Below are positions 51,771-60,175 of a stretch of DNA of 64,000 nucleotides, in pieces; position 1 is the first letter of the stretch; every line of letters starts with the position of its first letter. A program made the translations under genes and the position numbers. Under the pieces are notes generated by a model that saw only the letters and a program-made list of their open reading frames with translations, searched no databases and was not told the origin of the DNA. Origin of the DNA: Gemmatimonadetes bacterium T265 (GTDB taxonomy: Bacteria > Gemmatimonadota > Gemmatimonadetes > Gemmatimonadales > Gemmatimonadaceae); NCBI GenBank assembly GCA_019973575.1, contig BPUI01000001.1:496001-560000 (forward strand). The letters are read 5' to 3'.

Positions 51771-52559
51771 TCAGCCCGCCGCGGCCTCGTCCAGCACCCA
51801 GACCGTCCGCTCCCGCCCCCGCACGCGCCCCGACGGCGGGACGTCCGCCCCCCCGCCGAGCACCGCGCGCACCGCGTCCCGCTTCTCCGCCCCGACCGCG
51901 AGCACCGCCACCTCGCGCGCCGCGCCTAACGCCGGGAAGGTCAGCGTCACCCGCGGCACCTTCGGCGTGAGCGCCACCGGCGCCGCGACCGCAATCACCC
52001 AGCGCCGCTGCTCGTCGAGCCCCGGCGTCCCCGGAAAGAGCGACGCCGTGTGCCCGTCCGGCCCGACGCCGAGGAGGATGAGGTCGAACACCGGCGCGCC
52101 GACCGGATCGCGCGGCACCGGAGTGCCGTCGCGCGCCGCCGTCGCGTCCCGCCCCGCGACCGCCTCCCCCCGCAGGAGCGCCTCGTAGCGCGCCGCCGCG
52201 TCGTCCGGGGCACGCTCCCCCTCGATCCGGTAGACCTGCCCCTCGGGCACCGGCACCCGCGCGAGCAGCGCCTCGTGCGCCATGTGGTAGTTGCTGTCGG
52301 GCGAGTCCGGCGGCACGCACCGCTCGTCGCCGAACCAGACGTGCGTCGCCCCCCACACGTCCGCGCCGACCGACGCGTCACCCGCCAGCAATCCGTACGC
52401 GGCCTTCGGCGTGCTCCCGCCGGCGAGCGCGACGACGAACCGCCCGCGCGCCGCGACCGCCCGCCGCGCCGCGTCGACGAACAGCGCCGCCGCGCGCGCC
52501 GCCGCGGCGGCCCCGTCCGCCACGACCACGCGCTCGACGTCGTGTCCCGCCTGGCTCAC
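51771..52559 (-). CDS. pgl: 6-phosphogluconolactonase
   Basis: This 262-residue protein starts at GTG 52559, overlapping the zwf stop (GTGA). It has the SugarP_isomerase fold of Pgl: FVVALAGGSTPKAAYGLLA, THVWFGDERCVPPDSPDSNYHMAHEALL, FDLILLGVGPDGHTASLFPGTPGLDEQRRWVIAV and LTFPALGAAREVAVLAVGAEKRDAVRAVLGG. It hydrolyses 6-phosphogluconolactone made by Zwf. Third gene of the gnd-zwf-pgl operon. Confidence 0.93.
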   Translation of the reverse strand: MSQAGHDVERVVVADGAAAAARAAALFVDAARRAVAARGRFVVALAGGSTPKAAYGLLAGDASVGADVWGATHVWFGDERCVPPDSPDSNYHMAHEALLARVPVPEGQVYRIEGERAPDDAAARYEALLRGEAVAGRDATAARDGTPVPRDPVGAPVFDLILLGVGPDGHTASLFPGTPGLDEQRRWVIAVAAPVALTPKVPRVTLTFPALGAAREVAVLAVGAEKRDAVRAVLGGGADVPPSGRVRGRERTVWVLDEAAAG

Positions 52560-54262
52560 CGCATCACCATCGGCTGGTCGGTCGCGCCCGTCGCCGCCGC
52601 GGCGGGCTCGGGCATCGCCGCGGGCGTGTGCGACGTCAGGTGGTCCGCCTCGGCCGGCCCCCACGTGCCCGCGGCGTACGGGTACACCGCCCGCCGCCCG
52701 TCCAGCAGCGGCGCGTACAGCGCCCAGCTCGCCTCGACCTCCGCCGCGTGCACGAACAGCGTCTGATCACCGACGAGCACGTCGCGCATCAGCGTCTCGT
52801 ACGCCTCCGGCGACCCGGCGAACGCCTCGGCGTAGTTGAAGTGCAGCGGCAGCCGCTTGATGCGGAACGGGTCGCCCGGCGCCTTCACGTCGAAGAAGAG
52901 CGAGAAGCCCTCGTCCGGCTGCAGCGTGACGAGCAGCGTGTTGCGGTGCAGCTCCGCCCCCGGCGCGTCCTGCCGCGAGGCCTGCCCGCGGAACATCCAC
53001 ACCGGCGCGCGGCGGAACTTGATCTCGATCTCCGTCAGTCGCTTGGGCATCCGCTTGCCCGTGCGCAGGTAGAACGGCACGCCCTGCCAGCGCCAGTTCT
53101 CCACGTTCAGACGGAGCGCGGCGAACGTGTCGGTGCGCGAGTCGGGCGCGACGCCCGGCTCCTCGCGGTAGCCCTCGACCGGCTTGCCGTTGATCTCGCC
53201 CGCCTCGTACTGGCCGAGCACCGCGTCGCCCGGCACGAGCGGCCGCACCGAACGGATCACCTTCAGCTTCTCCGCCCGGATGCTGTCGGCGTCCATCGCC
53301 GCGGGCACCTCCATCGCGACCAGGGTGAGGAGCTGCGTCAGGTGGCTCTGCACCATGTCGCGCAGCGCCCCCGCCGACTCGTAGTACCCCGCGCGCGATT
53401 CCACCCCCAGCTCCTCGGCGACCGTGATCATCACGCTCTCGACGTGGTCGCGGTCCCAGACGCTCTCGAACATCGCGTTCGCGAAGCGGAAGACGAGCAG
53501 GTTCTGGACGGTCTCCTTGCCCAGGTAGTGGTCGATGCGGTAGACCTGGCTCTCGTCGAAGGTGCGGTGGACGATCTCGTTGAGCGCGCGCGCGGTCGCG
53601 AGGTCGCGCCCGAACGGCTTCTCGATGATGATCCGCGTCCACGTGCCGGCCGGGCCCTTGTTGAGCCCGATCTCGCCCAGGTGCTCGACCGTCGGGGGGA
53701 ACACCGCCGGCGGCAGCGAGAGGTAGAACGCGCGGTTCCCGGGCAGGCCTAACGACTTCTCGACCTCCTCGATCCGCGCCTTCAGCGGGTTGAGGTCCTT
53801 GTCCGCCGGCTGAAAGAACACCCACTTCTCGGCCCACGCCCGCACCTGGGCCGGGTCGGCCTCCTTGTGCGCGGCGACCACCGCCTCCTGCACGATGTCG
53901 CGGTACTTCGCGTCGTCGATGCTCGCGTCGCGGCTCGTGCCGAGGATCGCGCACCCGGCCGCGGTCGCGCCCTGGGAGAAGAGCTGCCAGAGCGCGGGGA
54001 GGATCTTGCGCTTCGCGAGGTCCCCCGTCGCGCCGAAGATCACGAACACACTCGGCTCTGGCGCGTCGGCCACCCGGCCCCCGGCCGCGTTGGTCGCGGT
54101 CATCGAGGCCGCGCTCGTCGTGTTGGCCGTCGAGGCGAGCGCCGTCGCCGACACCGGGTGCTGCGGGATCGGGTGCTGCGGCATCGGCCCGCCGGCGCCG
54201 TTGCCCGTGCCGTCGCCCGCGCCGTCGCTCTGGCCGGCGGGCGTGTCGGGAGCGTCGCTCAT
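52556..54262 (-). CDS. zwf: Glucose-6-phosphate 1-dehydrogenase
   Basis: This 568-residue protein starts at ATG 54262, overlapping the gnd stop (ATGA). A low-complexity Asp/Gly/Pro/His leader of about 60 residues (MPQHPIPQHPVS) precedes the catalytic core, VFVIFGATGDLAKRKILPALWQLFSQG. Active-site motif: VYRIDHYLGKETVQNLLVFRFANAMFE; the domain continues with EPVR..RTGKRMPKRLTEIEIKFRR. It oxidises glucose-6-phosphate in the pentose-phosphate pathway. The long leader is unusual and not needed for catalysis; its role is unknown. Operon order is gnd, zwf, pgl. Confidence 0.95.
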   Translation of the reverse strand: MSDAPDTPAGQSDGAGDGTGNGAGGPMPQHPIPQHPVSATALASTANTTSAASMTATNAAGGRVADAPEPSVFVIFGATGDLAKRKILPALWQLFSQGATAAGCAILGTSRDASIDDAKYRDIVQEAVVAAHKEADPAQVRAWAEKWVFFQPADKDLNPLKARIEEVEKSLGLPGNRAFYLSLPPAVFPPTVEHLGEIGLNKGPAGTWTRIIIEKPFGRDLATARALNEIVHRTFDESQVYRIDHYLGKETVQNLLVFRFANAMFESVWDRDHVESVMITVAEELGVESRAGYYESAGALRDMVQSHLTQLLTLVAMEVPAAMDADSIRAEKLKVIRSVRPLVPGDAVLGQYEAGEINGKPVEGYREEPGVAPDSRTDTFAALRLNVENWRWQGVPFYLRTGKRMPKRLTEIEIKFRRAPVWMFRGQASRQDAPGAELHRNTLLVTLQPDEGFSLFFDVKAPGDPFRIKRLPLHFNYAEAFAGSPEAYETLMRDVLVGDQTLFVHAAEVEASWALYAPLLDGRRAVYPYAAGTWGPAEADHLTSHTPAAMPEPAAAATGATDQPMVMR

Positions 54263-55272
54263 GCGGCGCTCCCCGCCGGCGCGCCGGCGGCCGGCGCACC
54301 GGCGGCCGGGGTCGGAGACACGGGCGCGGCCGACGCCTCGCCCTCGTGCTTGATCGCGTGCCCGCCGAACTGGTTGCGCATCGACGAGATCAGCCGCTCG
54401 GTATAGCCCTCCTCGTCTCGCGAGCGGAGCCGCGCGATGAGCGAGCCGGTGATGATCGGCGCCGGCACGTCGAGCGCGAGCGCCTCGGCCACCGTCCATC
54501 GCCCCTCGCCCGAGTCCGCCACGTACGGCGCGATCCCCTGCTGGTCCGGGTTCTCCTTGAGCGCGATCGCCGTGAGGTCGAGGAGCCACGAGCGCACGAC
54601 GCTCCCCCAGCGCCACAACTCGGCGATCTTCGCCATGTCGAGGTCGGCCTGCACGTCGCCGAACTCCTTCTTGTGCTTCATGATCGAGAAGCCCTCGGCG
54701 TACGCCTGCATGAGACCGTACTCGATGCCGTTGTGGATCATCTTGACGAAGTGGCCCGACCCGGGGGGGCCCATGTGCCCCCAGCCCTTGTCGGGCGCGG
54801 GCGCGAGGGTCTCGAAGATCGGGCGGGCGGTCTCGACCGCGTCGGCCTCGCCGCCGATCATCAGCGCGTAGCCCTCCTTGAGCCCCCAGACGCCGCCACT
54901 CGTGCCGGAGTCGAGGAAGCGCACGCCCTTTTCGGCGCACGCCTTCGCGCGGCGGATCGAGTCCTGGTAGTTGCTGTTGCCGCCGTCGATGATGATGTCG
55001 CCGGCGACCATGTGGGCCATCAGGTCGTTGACCGTCCCGTCCGTCGGCGGGCCGGCGGGGACCATCACCCACACCACCCGGGGCCCCGCGCCGGGCTGGC
55101 CCAGCTTTGCGAGGAGCGCGTCGAGCGAGTCGCCTCCCTCCGCGCCCCCCTGAGCGCTCTTGGCGACGGCCGCGGGATCGCGGTCGTAGACCACCACTTG
55201 ATGCCCGCCCTGAATGAGGCGCGTGGTCATGTTCGCGCCCATCCGGCCGAGGCCCACCATTCCGAGTCGCAT
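54259..55272 (-). CDS. gnd: 6-phosphogluconate dehydrogenase, decarboxylating (short GndA-type)
   Basis: This 337-residue enzyme starts at ATG 55272. The Rossmann start is MRLGMVGLGRMGANMTTRLIQGGHQVVVYDRD. Active-site motifs: IIIDGGNSNYQDSIRRAKACAEKGVRFLDSGTSGGVWGL, then HMGPPGSGHFVKMIHNGIEYGLMQAYAEGF (Lys and Glu). The tail is Ala/Pro-rich. The short length is typical of GndA-type (YqeC-like) enzymes that often use NAD. It completes the oxidative branch with zwf and pgl: NADPH and ribulose-5-phosphate production. Confidence 0.92.
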   Translation of the reverse strand: MRLGMVGLGRMGANMTTRLIQGGHQVVVYDRDPAAVAKSAQGGAEGGDSLDALLAKLGQPGAGPRVVWVMVPAGPPTDGTVNDLMAHMVAGDIIIDGGNSNYQDSIRRAKACAEKGVRFLDSGTSGGVWGLKEGYALMIGGEADAVETARPIFETLAPAPDKGWGHMGPPGSGHFVKMIHNGIEYGLMQAYAEGFSIMKHKKEFGDVQADLDMAKIAELWRWGSVVRSWLLDLTAIALKENPDQQGIAPYVADSGEGRWTVAEALALDVPAPIITGSLIARLRSRDEEGYTERLISSMRNQFGGHAIKHEGEASAAPVSPTPAAGAPAAGAPAGSAA

Positions 55273-55447
55273 GCGTGTCGTCCGTGTCGTCTGTCGGTCG
55301 TCTGTCGCCGTGCTGCGCGCGGGCACCGGAGGTCGGGCACCGCGGGGTGAAAGGCCCCCCGGGCCGGCGGGACCCCGGGGTCTGGACCTCCGCCGCGCAG
55401 GATGCGCGCCGCGGCGCGCCCCGGCGCCGGATGGGCCCGCCGGCGGG

Positions 55448-55496
55448 CCCCGGCGGGGGCGGGGCGGCGCCGCCCCGCGCCCCGCCCCCGCCGGGG
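55448..55496. terminator. Perfect 19-bp all-GC hairpin
   Basis: The arms 55448-55466 and 55478-55496 are exact complements composed only of G and C, around an 11-base loop. It lies 176 bp upstream of gnd and 496 bp before the PEP-CTERM gene. With no T-tract, it may be an attenuator, an insulator between the divergent operons or a remnant; terminator is the default guess. Confidence 0.55.
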
Positions 55497-55840
55497 GCCG
55501 CGGCCGCCCCGGGGGCGGGGCGCGACGCCTAACGCGACCGCGTCGCACGCCTAACGATCGCCCCCGGCCGCCTAACGAGTCCGCGCCGGGGCGGGGCGCC
55601 GGCGGCGGCGCCCGTGGAATGCCCGGACACGGCCGCGCCCGGCGTCCGGCCGAGCCCGTTCTGCAGCATACTAAATGCTACAGATTACCTCGCACGCGCT
55701 ATTTCGGACGCATGCGGTGGCCGGCATGCTGCTTGGGCACTAGTAATGCAGTTGTGACGCCGCCGTCAGACAGCCCGGCGCGGACGCGGCCCCGCACGCC
55801 CGAGTCCCTCGCGACTCGGCGCTGACGGGCGCCCGCCGCG

Positions 55841-55870
55841 CGGTACCGCGCGGTACCGCGCCGTACCACG
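55841..55870 (+). repeat. Tandem 10-bp GGTACC-centred repeats
   Basis: CGGTACCGCG occurs at 55841-55850 and 55851-55860, then as CCGTACCACG at 55861-55870. Each exact unit is palindromic around GGTACC. They precede the first PEP-CTERM gene by about 122 bp and could be an operator. Confidence 0.6.
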
Positions 55871-55991
55871 GGCGTCACACGACAACTGCGGGACCCGGGC
55901 CGTGCACCCCGCACGCGCCCACGCACCGCCGACCTCGCCCGTCGGCGGCGGCGGTCCCGCGTCCACCCCCTCTCCCCGTAGGAGATCGTCG

Positions 55992-56717
55992 ATGTCCGGG
56001 TTCCGGTACCTCGCATTCCGCCCGTCGCTCGCCCGCGCGGCCCTCCTCGCCGCCGGCGTCGCCGCGTCCGGCGCCGCCGCGGCCCCCGCCCGCGCCCAAT
56101 CCCCCGTCACCGTCAACTTCAACACCCTCGTCGACACGGCCGGCGCGGGCATCCGGTACGTCGACAACTGTTACACGGAATCCGGCTTCACCTTCACCGC
56201 GGTCGGCGTCGCCTGTGGGACCCAGGCGTCGTTCGCGACCGGCGGGCCGACGAGCCCCCCGCTCTGGACCGGCAGCCCGTCGCTCTTCCTGAACGACCCG
56301 GTCGCCACCCAGGTCGACTTCACGCGCGCGGACGGCGGGACGTTCTCGATCAACTCCATCGCGCTCGCGCCGTACTTCGGCAGCGGCGCGACGGTCAGCT
56401 TCGTCGGCGTCCTCCAGGGCGGCATCTCCGTGGACCAGGCGTTCACGGTCGCGGCCGGGAGCCAGTTCGCGAACAACCCGACGCAGGTGTTCACCTTCGA
56501 CGGCGCGTTCACCAACCTGACCTCGGTCCGCATGACCGCGGTCGACATGTACAACGAGCCGATCGTGATGTTCGACGACGTCATGTTCACCACCGCCGCG
56601 ACCACCGTCCCCGAGCCGACGACGGTCGTCCTGCTCGCGGGCGGGCTGTTCGGCGTCGGCATGCTCGCGCGCACCCGCGGCGCCCGCCGGCGCGCCGCGT
56701 CGACGCTCAACGCCTGA
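55992..56717 (+). CDS. PEP-CTERM sorted exported protein, copy A
   Basis: From ATG 55992 (TAGGAGA upstream) the protein has 241 residues. A signal peptide ends near APARAQSP. The body is a beta-rich domain with paired Cys (VDNCYTESGFTFTAVGVACGT). The C-terminus carries a PEP-CTERM signal: VPEPTTVVLLAGGLFGVGMLARTRGARRR, i.e. Pro-Glu-Pro, a hydrophobic helix and a basic tail. Such proteins are processed by an exosortase (EpsH/XrtA-type) and placed on the surface; no exosortase is in the window. First gene of a three-gene block that is duplicated downstream. Confidence 0.87.
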   Translation: MSGFRYLAFRPSLARAALLAAGVAASGAAAAPARAQSPVTVNFNTLVDTAGAGIRYVDNCYTESGFTFTAVGVACGTQASFATGGPTSPPLWTGSPSLFLNDPVATQVDFTRADGGTFSINSIALAPYFGSGATVSFVGVLQGGISVDQAFTVAAGSQFANNPTQVFTFDGAFTNLTSVRMTAVDMYNEPIVMFDDVMFTTAATTVPEPTTVVLLAGGLFGVGMLARTRGARRRAASTLNA

Positions 56718-56735
56718 CCCCGACCGAGTCGACCC

Positions 56736-57455
56736 ATGGAACAGACCCGTCAGCAGCTCCCGCCCGAGCGCGCGTCCTCGACGTCCGACCGGCGCGACTT
56801 CCTCCGCGCCGCCGGCCTCGGCAGCGCCGCCCTCGTGCTCGCGGCCTGCGGCGCCGAGCGCGCCACCGCGCCCGGCGTCTTCAACACCGCCGCCGCCGCG
56901 GCGAGCGGCGCCGCGAGTTCGGCCCCGGCCGTCACCCTCGACTTCTCGTCCGACATCGGCGTCCTGAATTACGCATACGCGCTCGAACAGCTCGAGGCCG
57001 CGTTCTACGCGCGCGTGCTCTCGGCGCCGTACGCCGGCATCACGACGCAGGAAATGCGCGTCCTGTCCGACCTCCGCGACCACGAGGCCATCCACCGCGC
57101 CTTCCTCAAGAAGGCCCTCGGGACGGCCGCGATCGTGGACCTCACGGCCAACTTCACGAGCATCGACTTCACGACCCGCATGGGCGTGCTCGGCGCCGCG
57201 CAGGCGTTCGAGGACCTCGGCGTGCACGCGTACAACGGCGCGGGCCACTACATCAAGAGCGCCAGCTACCTCACGATCGCCGGCAAGATCGTCTCGGTCG
57301 AGGCGCGCCACGCGTCCGCCATCCGCGACCTCCTCTCGCCCAAGAGTGGGTCGTTCGCCCCGGACGTGTTCGACGCGGGCTTCCCGCCGTCGCAGGTCCT
57401 GGCCTCCGCCGGCAAGTACGTGGTCAACACGATTAACGTCGTCAACGCCTCCTGA
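56736..57455 (+). CDS. Tat-exported ferritin-like (Ferritin_2) lipoprotein, copy A1
   Basis: This 239-residue protein has a Tat motif (DRRDFLRAAG, Arg19-Arg20) and a lipobox-like Cys38. The four-helix ferritin-like domain, about 70-205, keeps the diiron ligands: Glu84, Glu117-x-x-His120, Glu159, Glu189-x-x-His192. It belongs with Ferritin_2 (PF13668), a family that includes desiccation-related proteins of the PCC13-62 type. It starts 18 bp after the PEP-CTERM gene and presumably acts outside the cytoplasm. A role in iron or peroxide handling, or drying stress, is inferred. Confidence 0.87.
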   Translation: MEQTRQQLPPERASSTSDRRDFLRAAGLGSAALVLAACGAERATAPGVFNTAAAAASGAASSAPAVTLDFSSDIGVLNYAYALEQLEAAFYARVLSAPYAGITTQEMRVLSDLRDHEAIHRAFLKKALGTAAIVDLTANFTSIDFTTRMGVLGAAQAFEDLGVHAYNGAGHYIKSASYLTIAGKIVSVEARHASAIRDLLSPKSGSFAPDVFDAGFPPSQVLASAGKYVVNTINVVNAS

Positions 57456-57469
57456 GGGTGACTTCTCCC

Positions 57470-58327
57470 ATGTCCGAACACTTTCTCGACCAGGGTCGCC
57501 CCATCTCGCTGCTCGCGACGCTCGACGCGGCGGAGCCCGAGATCGCCGCGCGCCTCGCCACGCGTCACGCCGCCATCGCGCAGGGCGCCAGCACCTCGAA
57601 CGCCGTCGCCGCCGGGCTCGCGCTCGCCGCCGCGCCGATCGCCCTCGCCGCCCTCGCACGCGACGCCTACGGCCAGAGCGCCCGCCTGCCGGCCGCCGTG
57701 GTGACGATCCTCAACTTCGCCCTCACGCTCGAGCACCTCGAGAGCGACTTCTACACGATGGGCGTCAACGCGACGGGACTCATCCCGGCCGCGGACCGCG
57801 CGATCTTCACGACGATCCAGCAGCACGAGGCGCAGCACGTCACGACGCTGCAGGGGCTGCTCGGCTCGTCCGCCCGGCCCAAGCCGACGTTCGATTTCTC
57901 GGCCAAGGGCACGTTCACCGACACGTTCACCAACTACAACACCTTTAAGGCCCTCGCGCAGGCGTTCGAGGACACCGGCGTGCGCGCGTACAAGGGCCAG
58001 GCCCCGGCGCTGATCCCCTACGGGACGGTCCTCACCGCCGCGCTCTCGATCCACTCGGTCGAAGCGCGCCACGCCTCCGAGGTCCGCCGCCTGCGCGGCA
58101 GCTTCTCGGAGCAGGCGCCCAACAAGGGGTGGATCACCGGCAACCAGACCGACCTCCCGGCCGCGGCGAACGCGACCTACGCCGGCGAGGAGAACCTCAT
58201 CCAGGGCGGCGTGGACGTCAGCACGCTCGTCCCGGGCCTCGGCGCGGGTCCGGCGAGCGAGGCCTTTGACGAGCCGCTGACGATGGCGCAGGTGATCGCC
58301 ATCGCGGGGAACTTCATCGCGGGCTGA
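57470..58327 (+). CDS. Exported ferritin-like (Ferritin_2) protein, copy A2
   Basis: From ATG 57470 (GAGGG upstream, 14 bp after the previous stop) the protein has 285 residues. The N-terminus (about 1-68) contains an Ala-rich hydrophobic stretch ending ALARDAYGQ, a signal-like segment without a clear Arg pair. Diiron ligands are Glu88, Glu120-x-x-His123, Glu167, Glu198-x-x-His201. A C-terminal extension, about 215-285, has NKGWITGNQTDLPAAANATYAGEENLIQGGVDV and EAFDEPLTMAQVIAIAGNFIAG. Probably a partner of copy A1, as they are paired in both blocks. Confidence 0.87.
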   Translation: MSEHFLDQGRPISLLATLDAAEPEIAARLATRHAAIAQGASTSNAVAAGLALAAAPIALAALARDAYGQSARLPAAVVTILNFALTLEHLESDFYTMGVNATGLIPAADRAIFTTIQQHEAQHVTTLQGLLGSSARPKPTFDFSAKGTFTDTFTNYNTFKALAQAFEDTGVRAYKGQAPALIPYGTVLTAALSIHSVEARHASEVRRLRGSFSEQAPNKGWITGNQTDLPAAANATYAGEENLIQGGVDVSTLVPGLGAGPASEAFDEPLTMAQVIAIAGNFIAG

Positions 58328-58353
58328 CCGGTCCACGTTCCGCACCGGACGGC

Positions 58354-58391
58354 CGACGGGGCCGGCGCTCGATCGAGCGCCGGCCCCGTCG
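58354..58391 (+). terminator. Perfect 38-bp palindromic terminator, block A
   Basis: The 38 bases at 58354-58391 equal their own reverse complement and are followed by CCTTTTCG. It lies 26 bp after the ferritin A2 stop. A near-identical stretch, including the flanking ACCGGTCC and CCGGACGGC, is found after block B at about 61009-61069, so the terminator was duplicated with the genes. Confidence 0.85.
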
Positions 58392-58609
58392 CCTTTTCGC
58401 GGCACCTGTCCAGCGAATCCGCGCGTGGCGCACGCGGCGGGCACTGCGCGCCGTGTGGCGGCGTTGAGGCGCTGCGTCCGAGGTGCAGCAGACGTCGGCA
58501 CTCCCCAGCACGCACCGGCCGCGCGCTCCACCGCGCCGGGACCCCGGCCGTGCACCCCGCGCGGTCCGGCGCCTGATCCCGTCGCACCACCCCAGGCAGG
58601 AGAACGTCG

Positions 58610-59323
58610 ATGTTCGGGTCCAAACTCCTCGCGTTCCGCCCCCCACTCGCCGCCTTCGCCCTGCTCGGCGCCCTCGCCGGCGCGTCGGCCGTCACAGCGG
58701 CCCCGGCCCGCGCACAGGCGGTGACGGTCAACTTCAACTCCCTCACCCCCGACGGCCTCTCGGACTTCGGGTACGTCAACAACTGTTATCAGGAGTCCGG
58801 CTTCCAGGTGACCGCCGTCGGCCTCGCCTGCGGGACGCCGGACGCGTTCGCGACGGCCTTCGCCAGTGCCGGACCCGCGTACACGGGGACCCCCGCCCTC
58901 TTCCTGAACGACCCGACCGCGACGCTCGTCGACTTCAGCCGCGTCGGGGGCGGCACCTTTTCGATGCAGTCCGTCTCGTTCGCGCCGTTCGGCGGCCCCG
59001 ACCCGCTCGGCAGCCCGACGACGGTCACGCTCGTCGGCTCGCTCACGAACGGGTCGACGGTCTCGCAGATGTTCAGCGTGTCGACCCTGATCGACGGCCT
59101 GCAGACCTTCTCCCTCGGCTCCGGGTTCACCGGCCTGACCTCGGTCCGCATGACCGCGCTCGACGAGTTCAACGAGCCGATCGTGCAGTTCGACGACCTC
59201 GTCTTCACGCCGGGCGGCGCGTCGACCGTCCCGGAGCCGACGACCGTCGCCCTGCTCGCCGGCGGCCTGCTCGGCGTGGGCGCGGTCGCCGGGCGCCGGC
59301 GCGCAGCGCGTCCGCAGGCCTGA
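58610..59323 (+). CDS. PEP-CTERM sorted exported protein, copy B
   Basis: This 237-residue paralogue of the protein at 55992 starts at ATG 58610. Both share a start (LAFRP), a signal ending APARAQ, the VTVNFN and NCY-ESGF...TAVG.ACGT block, SLFLNDP/ALFLNDP and a GLTSVRMTA stretch. The PEP-CTERM signal is VPEPTTVALLAGGLLGVGAVAGRRR. It is first gene of block B. Divergence from copy A is substantial in the middle, so duplication is not recent. Confidence 0.87.
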   Translation: MFGSKLLAFRPPLAAFALLGALAGASAVTAAPARAQAVTVNFNSLTPDGLSDFGYVNNCYQESGFQVTAVGLACGTPDAFATAFASAGPAYTGTPALFLNDPTATLVDFSRVGGGTFSMQSVSFAPFGGPDPLGSPTTVTLVGSLTNGSTVSQMFSVSTLIDGLQTFSLGSGFTGLTSVRMTALDEFNEPIVQFDDLVFTPGGASTVPEPTTVALLAGGLLGVGAVAGRRRAARPQA

Positions 59324-59429
59324 GCGGCCGCGCCCGCAGCCGCGGCCCGCGGGCGCACGTCACACGCACGACCTCCGCACACCACACGCGCACCACATCC
59401 GTCATCACGTGCCTAACGAGGGTGGGATC

Positions 59430-60164
59430 ATGAACGAAACCATCGACCCGACCGGTCGAACGGAGCACACGAGCGCCGGCGGGCACGACCGCCGGAACTT
59501 CTTCCGCCTCGCCGGCCTCGGCGGGGCCGCCGTCGCGCTCGCCGCGTGCGGCGTCGACCCCACGCGGGCGACCGCGGTCGCCGGCAGCGCCGCCGCGTCC
59601 ACGGCCGCGGCGACCGGCGGCGGGTCGGTCACCTACGACTTCGGCCTGACGAACGACGGCGGCATCCTCAACTTCGCCTACGCCATGGAGCAGCTCGGCG
59701 AGGCGTTCTACGCGAACGCGACCTCGAACGCGCAGTTCGCCACCATCTTCTCCGCGGGCGAGCAGCGCATCCTGCGCGACTTCCTCGGCCACGAGACCGC
59801 GCACCGCGACCTGTTCAAGGCCGCCCTCGGCGCCGCCGGCATCGTCGTGACGCCGAACTTCAGCAGCGTCAACTTCGCCGACCGCACGAGCGTGCTCACG
59901 ACGGCGCGCACGTTCGAGAACACCTGCGTCGCCGCCCTCAACGGCGCGGGCCCGCTCCTCCACGTCGCGGCCAACCTCGCCCTCGCCGGCAAGCTCGTCT
60001 CGGTCGAGGCGCGCCAGGCCTCGGCCCTCAACGACCTGCTCTCGCCCAAGAGCGGCGCCTTCGCGCCGAGCGACTTCGACATGGGGGACACGCCGCAGCA
60101 GGTCGTGGCCATCGTCCAGCCGTTCGTCGTCGAGAAGATCAACGTCATCAACGTCACCACCTGA
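59430..60164 (+). CDS. Tat-exported ferritin-like lipoprotein, copy B1, with altered iron ligand
   Basis: From ATG 59430 (GAGGGTGGGA upstream) the protein has 244 residues. It is a paralogue of the protein at 56736. Tat signal: DRRNFFRLAG (Arg21-Arg22), lipobox-like Cys40. Diiron ligands: Glu87, Glu122-x-x-His125, Glu163, Glu193, but the last histidine is Gln196 (SVEARQAS; codon CAG at 60015-60017) where the three other ferritin copies have His. A GTG at 59409 within GCCTAAC could add seven residues. Metal binding may be weakened or altered. Confidence 0.85.
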   Translation: MNETIDPTGRTEHTSAGGHDRRNFFRLAGLGGAAVALAACGVDPTRATAVAGSAAASTAAATGGGSVTYDFGLTNDGGILNFAYAMEQLGEAFYANATSNAQFATIFSAGEQRILRDFLGHETAHRDLFKAALGAAGIVVTPNFSSVNFADRTSVLTTARTFENTCVAALNGAGPLLHVAANLALAGKLVSVEARQASALNDLLSPKSGAFAPSDFDMGDTPQQVVAIVQPFVVEKINVINVTT

Positions 60165-60175
60165 GCGAGGACGCC

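Larger units (their letters stand above)
55273..55991. other. Intergenic region with GC hairpin and AT-richer promoter-like patch
   Basis: 719 bp divergent region between gnd (-) and the first PEP-CTERM gene (+). It carries the perfect GC hairpin at 55448-55496, three GCCTAAC words within about 60 bp (55527, 55549, 55570), an AT-richer patch at about 55665-55760 with AGCAT-ACTAA-ATGCT symmetry, and the 10-bp tandem repeat at 55841-55870. The AT-richer patch is the likeliest promoter of the PEP-CTERM/ferritin operon. Confidence 0.6.
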
